Shown here: positions 57,171 to 64,000 of the stretch, one piece after another
How positions within the stretch are numbered: the stretch's first letter is position 1
How the letters are laid out: every line of letters starts with the position of its first letter
DNA from: Dactylonectria macrodidyma
Lineage: Eukaryota; Ascomycota; Sordariomycetes; Hypocreales; Nectriaceae
DNA: 64,000 nt
Reading direction: 5' to 3'
Assembly: GCA_020744425.1 (NCBI GenBank)
Contig: JAGMUV010000003.1
Coordinates: 558,001-622,000 of the forward strand
The notes under the pieces: model-generated
What the model saw: the letters and a program-made list of their open reading frames with translations, nothing else
Told to the model about the DNA's origin: nothing
The model's database searches: none
Position numbers and translations under genes: made by a program

Positions 57171-59399
57171 CTGGCTTGAACGACTCTGGCATAACCCTGA
57201 GGGAAACCGCGTTGACGCAGAGTGTGTTTCTGGTGATGCACACCCACGTTCTGGGGCGGAATAAGGTAATATTTAAGCATACCAGGGGCTTTGGGTGCGC
57301 ATTCTTCGCTGTGGCACCTCACTGGGTGGTCTCTTTCAGTGGCTGGTGTGGGTGGATTTTTGCTCGTGTCAGTTGGTGGTTGTCACAGTGGATGAACGCA
57401 TGCTTCATGGAGGCCCGCCGGGTGGTCGCTGGATCAACATCATCCCCTTCCCAGGGGCTACCTTAGCTTACAGGGAGGTCAGGGCGGTTCAGGGGAGGGG
57501 GAAGGGGGAGGAGGGGGGAGGCGGCAGTTACAAGGGATGCCGGAGGGGCAATTAAAGTTAAGGTTAGTGTCCTAGTCACTTGGGGGCGGTAAATGAGAGA
57601 GACAGAGATACCGCCACTCCGTCAAGTGTCGGGGATGCTTCAAAACATGGCATCAACCACTCCGGAATCCTCGGAGAGGCATTGCCATACGTCGTAGTAA
57701 GTGTGTCTCTTTTTCAACGGGCATCTCTGCCTTGGCTTCGTACGTAAAAAATGGGCTTGTTTGCTGCTGCCCCCTCCTTCTAAACTATCAGCGTATGACG
57801 CCCATGGCTTCCCTCGTTCTAAGCCCCCTGCCAAGGCCCGCCAAGCGCCGCGATGTGCAATGGCGACTCGACAAGCCGGTTTCTCAAATGCGGTTCCACG
57901 GAGCGAAATGTGCGACACGATACGCAGCCCAGGGATAGGTACGTACCTAGACAGACCGTACAGGTGCTCCGTAAAATAAAGAAAAATAAACCCCCTTTCC
58001 CCAGTTGTCGGGGCTGTGTCTAATCCTAGCGGGACTGGCCGTCGTTTGGGCTTGTTCAGTGGGTTGGCCCCACAAGCATCACCGCTGGACCCCCTAATTA
58101 TCGCCACTGAGTGGTTCCCCGCCCTTCACCACTAATTGTTGTGATCCCCCCCGGCGCTTCCACTGAATCAAATCAGTCATTCCTCCCTGTTTGCTCGTAC
58201 TCTGGATACTCGTACAAAACGGATACTGGTTGTCGATGATCCAAGGAGCAAGTAATAAAGCCGCGCGTCATCCCCTCCCTCTTGCGCATCTCCCGGTGCA
58301 CCCGGTGGCCCTGAAGCAACCCCGTCTTCGGAAGCTGGAGATGGAGATGAAGATCTGTCAACCGAAACGTGTAGTCTAAGTTAATTACCACACACACCTG
58401 GTCACTGTAAATGGACCGCTGTAGACTTAGCACGTGGCGTGTTTCTTGTTACGGCTTCCGCGTTTCGCAATGTCCCCCTCGATGATGCACTCTCCAGCGG
58501 CTGGGAGCAGTGAACGGTGATACTGCTACCTACGTGCATAGCAGTACATACTACGTAGTAGAGACTCGCTATGCTGATTGACCTGCTGTAAATCCTCACC
58601 CCGTATCGCTATGTAGGTCGCTCCCAATTTCCAGCCCGTCGCCAAGCACTCAATCAAATACGTGGCTTGCCTCGCTGCTTGTCCGCCAAGACTTGGCCTC
58701 GTCTTGGCCACCCCTGCTTCGCCCACCAGAAACAGGGCCTTGGGACCCAGCTACGTAAAATAGGTCACCACTATCTTCCAGGTGACGGCGACATAGGCGC
58801 TGTTATGTGTGTCTTAGCCTCCATCGTTCGCTCTCGCTCCGGATTGGCGGTGCCATCTTGTCTTGTCATGCCAACTGTGGGCATTCGCTCTTTTGCCAAG
58901 CACTGCCAAGCAACTCTGGATAGGCGACTGGGGGGGATTTTGCACTGCCTCGATGCCCAGAAGCTTGGCTCGTACCAAAAAAGCCCGTAGTTAGTGGTGA
59001 GGCTTTGTTTGGCCAAGACGCTTTCCGCTCTTTGATGAAAAGACCTGGGGGGGAGGGGGATCCCACTTATGACATGGCTTTCCCTTTGACATCTTGACTG
59101 GGAGGGATTATTCTACTTCTCCCCTCGCCTTCTTCCGTCTCGTTCGCCGATTGCTTGTGATTTCATACTATTTCATGGCCGGCTTGTACTCCGATCTGTA
59201 ACTTTATTCACCATCTCGGCGGCTTTAGAGGGGGTCCTTCGATACTGTTACTTCATCCTCTCGCTCTGATTCACTCGGATCCCGCCGTCTCCGTCGCTCA
59301 CTCCGCCTCTCGATTGGCGTCTCTCGATTATATCTTCAACTCGCTTCGATACAATCTCCTTCGATTACCGTCTCTCCCTTATCATCACATTTATTCAAT
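57171..59399. other. Upstream region of the GH76 gene
   Basis: No supported gene. The last 300 bp before 59400 are strongly C/T-rich (TCTCGATT, CGCCTCTCG), as in long fungal 5' leaders. Confidence 0.45.
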
Positions 59400-61044
59400 A
59401 TGCGGTCACCAAGTTCAGCCGTCGCGGCCCAAGCCGGACTTCTCTTGGGAAGCATGTTCGTGCAGTCGGCCAAAGCCCAAGGCTACGCCATCGGCACCAA
59501 AGGTAAACTCGCCGCATGCCGGCCCGCCGCACACACAAAGACTAACGCGCGTCCGCTGCCAGCTGAGATTAAAAATTCCGCGCGAGGACTCGCCTACGAC
59601 TTAATGCTTCAATACGATGGAAACCAGACCGGCATGATTCCGGGGATTTTGCCCGGGCCGCCCACAGAGTACAAGGGCGACTACTACTGGTGGGAGGGAG
59701 GTGCCATGATGGGAACCTACGTCGGTGCGTCCGAACCACAAAGTCTAAGCTGGCCGGGCTGAGAGAAAACTAAATGACAAGCAGACTACTGGAAGTTGAC
59801 GGGCGACACGAGCTACAACGCCGTCGTCATGGAGGGCATCCTGCACCAAGTCGGCGAGAACGCGGACTTCATGCCGCTCAACCACACGGCGTCGCTGGGA
59901 AACGACGATCAGGGCTTCTGGGGCATGACGGCCATGGTCGCCGCCGAGAACAAGTTCCCCAACCCCCCGGATGACAAGCCGCAGTGGCTGGCGCTGGCGC
60001 AGGCCGTCTGGACGACGCAGGCCGCGGAGCAGAGACACGACGACAAGTGCAACGGTGGCATGAGATGGCAGGTTCCATTCTCCAACTCGGGATACAACTA
60101 TAAGAACAGTGCGTTTTTGGTAAATCTTACTGACGAGGGGTGATTGCTAACTTGTTGGCTGGTAGCTATCGCCAACGGATGCTTCTTCAACCTCGGGGCT
60201 CGACTTGCTAGATATACCGGAAACGAGACATATGCGGAACACGCCGAGGCGACGTGGGATTGGCTTTGGGGCGTCAACTACATTGACCACGAGACCTGGC
60301 AGGTCTACGACGGAGGTCACGTCGAGAAGAACTGCACCGACATCAACAAGGCGACCTTTTCTTATAACGCTGCTATTCTGCTCCACGGATGTGCGTTCAT
60401 GTACAACTTTGTAAGTCTAGTGTCACCTGCGTTTATTATGCCCAACATGCTAATCCAGTTTATAGACCGATGGCTCCGAAATCTGGAAAGACCGCGTCGA
60501 TAACCTCCTCAGCTCGATTCTCACCCACTTCTTCCCCGAGGACATCGCCTACGAAGTACCCTGCGAGGGCCGACAAGGCGCCTGCTCGACCGACATGCTT
60601 TCGTTCAAGGGCTACGTGCACCGCTGGATGTCCGTCGTAACGCAAGTCGCACCACACACCAGGGACATCATCATCCCGGTACTCGAGACGTCAGCAGCAG
60701 CAGCCGCAGCCCAATGCACAGGCGGTGAATCAGGCCGCGTATGTGGTTTCTACTGGAGCTCGGGCGAGTTCGTGGACCCAGCTGTCGATGAGACGAGCGG
60801 CGCGGGCGAGGCCATGAATGTGCTGGCCGCCGTGTCCAGTCTGCTCATCGGCGACGTCGCGCCGCCCGTGACAAACTCGACGGGCGGTATTTCCAAGGGC
60901 AACCCGAATGCCGGCAGGAACAGCCACGACATCCCCGAGCCCCCGCCGATTACCACTGCGGACAGGGCTGGTGCGGGTATCATTACGTTTTTGCTATTGA
61001 GCGGAGCGACGGGTGCGTTTTTGTGGATGAGCGCGTTTGACTGA
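59400..61044 (+). CDS. GH76 alpha-1,6-mannanase (Dcw1/Dfg5 family), 470 aa, five exons
   Basis: Exons: 59400-59502, 59563-59724, 59785-60108, 60166-60410, 60466-61044; 1,413 nt in frame. An N-terminal signal sequence ([16 protein letters not shown]) is followed by [17 protein letters not shown] and [29 protein letters not shown] carries the paired catalytic aspartates (Asp129-Asp130) of family GH76. [30 protein letters not shown] and FKGYVHRWM are further conserved blocks. The C-terminus, a Ser/Asn/Pro-rich linker then [20 protein letters not shown], looks like a GPI-attachment signal. Dcw1/Dfg5 enzymes are GPI proteins thought to cross-link other GPI mannoproteins into the cell-wall glucan. 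The protein should act at the plasma membrane or wall. Confidence 0.93.
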
Positions 61045-61548
61045 GCATGGCCGGTGTTTTATTTTGTACTGGGATATGGACGGCGTTTTGTTACACATGG
61101 GATATGTGTCTGGATTAGGAGAATCTGCATCATCTCCAATTTTGTTTTGTAAACCATGGCGGGATCAATACCCAGCAGCAGTACCGAGAGTACTAGACAT
61201 TATAGAAACTATACATGTTCAAAGAGTTTGTCTATCAAGTCGGTCGATTGAGCCCCCTTGACGTTTCTCACACGGAGGATTGAGAATAACTGATATCCAT
61301 GGAACAGTGGCATTGAACTGAGTGTGGATGTCCACTCACGGTGACTTGAACGCGACAGGAGCTCTGCTCTATCAGTTCGACCTGGACTATGAGCTGAATG
61401 ACGGAACCTTCACAACGAAAAGCAACGACTTGGTTTGGAAATGACAAACACATATTATATACTGGCATTGGTGATATGTTCGACTCGCTCTAATTCCAGA
61501 TCTCACGCACTCTTCGCTTCTAGCCATCACGGCTCGGACAACACCTAC
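61045..61548. other. Convergent intergenic interval
   Basis: Holds the 3' ends of the GH76 and flavin dehydrogenase genes, which converge. No gene seen. Confidence 0.55.
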
Positions 61549-63300
61549 TCACAGCCGCGATTTCGTCGCTGACTGCTCCGTATGTCCTAGCAACTCCTCC
61601 GCAATGCCCCGCCCAGCAGCTCTGCCCGAGAAGATGCACCCTCCCAGGAACGTCCCCTCGAGCGAGTTGTACCCGTGAACGCCGCCGCCGCCAAACCCGG
61701 CCACCTCGCCCGCCGCGTACAATCCTGAGAACTTCGATCCGTCCGCCTTCATGACGTTGCTGCTGAGATCCGTCTCGATGCCGCCCAGCGTCTTGCGTGT
61801 TAGCAGGTTGAGTCGCACGGCGATCAGCGGGCCGTGGGCGGGGTCTAGTAGCTTGTGCGGCGGCGCGACGCGGCTCTTCCGGTCTGGCCAGTAGTTTCTG
61901 GCGTTGTTGATCAGCATCGCCTGGGCGTCCTTGGAAAAGGGATTGTCCATCTGGCCGTCTCGAAGCTCGATCGTCTCCTTGATCTTGTCGTAGTCGAGCA
62001 CGGGGCCGTTGCGTTCCTTGGCCAGCGCATTCATCCCGTCTACGAGCTCCCTGAGCGTGTTGCGAACGACAAAGTCCTCTCCGTGCTTCTGGAAGTTCTG
62101 TACGGGGATCGTGCCCTTCTTGCCAAAGACGCGCTGTCGCAGGAACTGCACGATGCTCTTGTTGGACAGATCGGGGTTTTGTTCGGAACCGGAGAGGGCG
62201 AATTCGCGGGCGATGATGGTCTGGTCGAGGATGAACCACGAGTAGTCGTAGCCAGTGCTGCAAATCTCCTTGAGCGTACCGAGCGTGTCAGTTCCTGGGA
62301 ATAGGTACGGGGGCAGTCGCTTGCCGTTGGCGTCCAGCCAGAGCGACGATGGCGCGGGCAAGATGCGGATGCCGTGGTTAGGCCAGATCGAATCCCAGTT
62401 CTGGAGGCCCTCGACGTAATGCCACATCCGGTCGCGGTTGACTATGTTGGCGCCGACGGCCTCGGTGATTCCAATCATGCGTCCGTCTACGTGCGCGGGC
62501 ACGCCAACGACAAAGGTTTCGGGAACCTTGGGTCCTAACCGGTCAACGGGCCAAGCTGCCTTGACGGCTTCTACATTGCCTCCAATTCCACCAGATGAAA
62601 CCAGCACGGCTGAACCAAGCAGTTCGAACTTGTCGGCCTCGACTCTTGATGTCTTGATTCCTCTGGCTTGCTTGTCCTCCTCCAGCACTCTTCCTCTCAC
62701 TCCAATAGCTCGACCCGCGTCATCCACAATGACCTCGTCGACTGCGTGGCGGAACTTGAAGGTAATTGTGCCCTTCTTTGCTGCTTTCAGAACGGGATCC
62801 CGGAATATCCTGACGACTTCTGGCCCCGCGCCCCATGAGACGTGGAATCGCGGTACTGAATTGCCATGGCCGTCAGCTCTGCCGTCTCCTCTCTCGGCCC
62901 AGCCGACATTGAAGAGAAATCCCAATCCCCTCGCCTTCACGTATCCTTCCATGCCGTTTTCACCATCCTTATTCGCGGCAAAGTCCACAAACGCCTTGGC
63001 CCACTTGATGGGCCACTTGTCCTCGCCATCCGCGCGGTCGAACTGCGCGCTTCCGAACCAATCGCGCATGGCCAGCTCGCGCGAGTCCTTGATGCCAGTG
63101 CGTCGCTGCTGGGCGCTGTCGACCATGAACAGCCCACCTAGCGACCAAAAAGCCTGCCCACCAAGATTGGCCTCATTTTCCTGATCGACAATGACGGTCG
63201 GGATGCCGCGCTGGACGCCCAGCTCAAAGGCCGCTACCAACCCAGCCAACCCGCCGCCGACGATGATGACGGGCTTCTGGTCGGTTGCATTTGAAGCCAT
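61549..63300 (-). CDS. FAD-binding dehydrogenase (3-ketosteroid dehydrogenase/fumarate reductase-like), 583 aa
   Basis: Intronless frame from the ATG at 63300 (MASNATDQKPVIIVGGG). An open extension upstream has only a TTG, so it is not used. VIIVGGGLAGLVAAFELG is the N-terminal Rossmann dinucleotide motif for FAD. VIVDQE is the following acidic residue that binds the ribose, and GGQAFWSLGGLF comes next. The C-terminus has GLYAAGEVAGFGGGGVHGY and EGTFLGGCIFSGRAAGRG, the second FAD-contact region of the FAD_binding_2 family. Relatives include 3-ketosteroid delta-1-dehydrogenases, fumarate reductases and many bacterial 'FAD-binding dehydrogenases' of this length. The substrate is unknown. Intronless structure and a family commoner in bacteria allow an old horizontal transfer, which is inference. 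Confidence 0.9.
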   Translation of the reverse strand: MASNATDQKPVIIVGGGLAGLVAAFELGVQRGIPTVIVDQENEANLGGQAFWSLGGLFMVDSAQQRRTGIKDSRELAMRDWFGSAQFDRADGEDKWPIKWAKAFVDFAANKDGENGMEGYVKARGLGFLFNVGWAERGDGRADGHGNSVPRFHVSWGAGPEVVRIFRDPVLKAAKKGTITFKFRHAVDEVIVDDAGRAIGVRGRVLEEDKQARGIKTSRVEADKFELLGSAVLVSSGGIGGNVEAVKAAWPVDRLGPKVPETFVVGVPAHVDGRMIGITEAVGANIVNRDRMWHYVEGLQNWDSIWPNHGIRILPAPSSLWLDANGKRLPPYLFPGTDTLGTLKEICSTGYDYSWFILDQTIIAREFALSGSEQNPDLSNKSIVQFLRQRVFGKKGTIPVQNFQKHGEDFVVRNTLRELVDGMNALAKERNGPVLDYDKIKETIELRDGQMDNPFSKDAQAMLINNARNYWPDRKSRVAPPHKLLDPAHGPLIAVRLNLLTRKTLGGIETDLSSNVMKADGSKFSGLYAAGEVAGFGGGGVHGYNSLEGTFLGGCIFSGRAAGRGIAEELLGHTEQSATKSRL

Positions 63301-64000
63301 GATTGGGTGATGAATCGGAGCTCTGGTCGCCAATGTTGTTTGGCTCGTTGCGTATTACATGGGAGAAGCAGCCGTCTTATTCTTCACATGTCGTAAGCTG
63401 AAGCCGAGTATGCGACAAAGTTCCCGAGGCATCGCGGGCGACTCCGCATTCTGGGGTATTGCCCCAGAAACAGAAACCCCGCCTCCGCTGGACTTCTCGG
63501 ACCGTTGTTGGCCCGAATATCCCGATCGTATAACCTGGGGAAACCTTTACCCGATCCGGGAATGGCCTTGACGAGCCCTGGTATTAATCAGGATAGTCTC
63601 GGGGATGATGGGTGATGGTAGACAAAAAGTTCTACCAGCCAAGAGTCTATCATCCCGTAGCGACTTCAACAACCACTGTGGAGAGCGCGTAGAGCGTGGA
63701 GAACATGCCTGGCGTCTAACACCATTCTAACGCTTGTTCAAGCAGCTGTGCTCGTTCGGCTGGCTGCATTGGTGAAACTTTTAGCGCTCCAGATTCGTTA
63801 CGGCGGTTGTTCCTAAGAATCCATTGGTAGATGGCAGGGATGCCGATAATCTGCCCACTTTCAATATCCATTTACGCCGTGCTACAGTGCATAGAGTACT
63901 CAGAACACGGTGCTATCGCCTATTTTCTCAAAGGGAGGAAGAAAAGTCCTTCACACGATGAAGCATCAACTTGAATTGTGGCTTGAGGAGTCAATTAAGC
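63301..64000. other. Gene-free end of window
   Basis: Upstream flank of the flavin dehydrogenase gene. No frame with gene-like features is seen; an unseen partial gene may continue beyond the edge. Confidence 0.45.

Noticed and set aside
61520..62263. Long minus-strand Arg-rich frame within the flavin dehydrogenase
   Set aside because: It is an alternative-frame shadow, with the Arg/Pro bias expected from GC-rich coding DNA.
1..64000. tRNA or rRNA genes
   Set aside because: I looked for T-arm GTTCRA-type boxes with a matching A box and acceptor stem and found none convincing; a tRNA scan would settle it.

Overview
The window is nuclear DNA of a filamentous ascomycete (Pezizomycotina, most likely a Sordariomycete). 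The evidence is short GT-AG introns (about 50-110 bp) with CTRAC-like branch sites, a HET-domain incompatibility gene, F-box genes, a LaeA-like methyltransferase, a Dal5-type MFS carrier, a fungal GH76 mannanase, and an AT-rich transposon that looks mutated by RIP. All gene models were spliced by eye and checked for reading-frame continuity. No database search was possible.

Layout. 1-11.3 kb: a HET-domain gene (minus strand), then about 7 kb of gene-poor, partly decayed DNA. The decayed part holds a possible broken cysteine-rich gene, an open fragment of unknown function, a carboxylesterase pseudogene and a WD40-repeat remnant. 11.3-18.4 kb: the most unusual part. Two divergently transcribed genes each carry a Y-G-D-x-F-x6-G-G signature that fits the MACPF (membrane attack complex/perforin) pattern. 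The larger, 1204 residues, also has two coiled coils and a jacalin-like beta-prism region. A small helical protein gene lies downstream of the smaller one. 20.0-22.2 kb: a secreted SGNH hydrolase with a long extra C-terminal half. 24-26.3 kb: a 169-residue orphan and a glycine-zipper protein. 26.78-31.76 kb: a 4,977-bp DNA transposon relic with 35-bp inverted ends, a 5-bp target duplication and traces of an integrase-like transposase.

32-48 kb holds the more ordinary genes: a large F-box protein, a histidine-rich hydrophilic allergen-like protein, a nine-exon LaeA-like methyltransferase, a small F-box protein with CxxC pairs, a membrane glycoprotein, a medium-chain reductase and an MFS transporter. 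48-59.4 kb is gene-poor apart from a small secreted Hrip1-like protein. 59.4-63.3 kb carries a GH76 mannanase and an intronless flavin dehydrogenase.

The genes do not form one pathway. Several encode secreted or surface proteins (SGNH hydrolase, Hrip1-like protein, GH76, membrane glycoprotein). Others suggest recognition or defence (HET, WD40 remnant, MACPF-like pair). Together with pseudogenes and the mutated transposon, this fits a fast-evolving accessory region.
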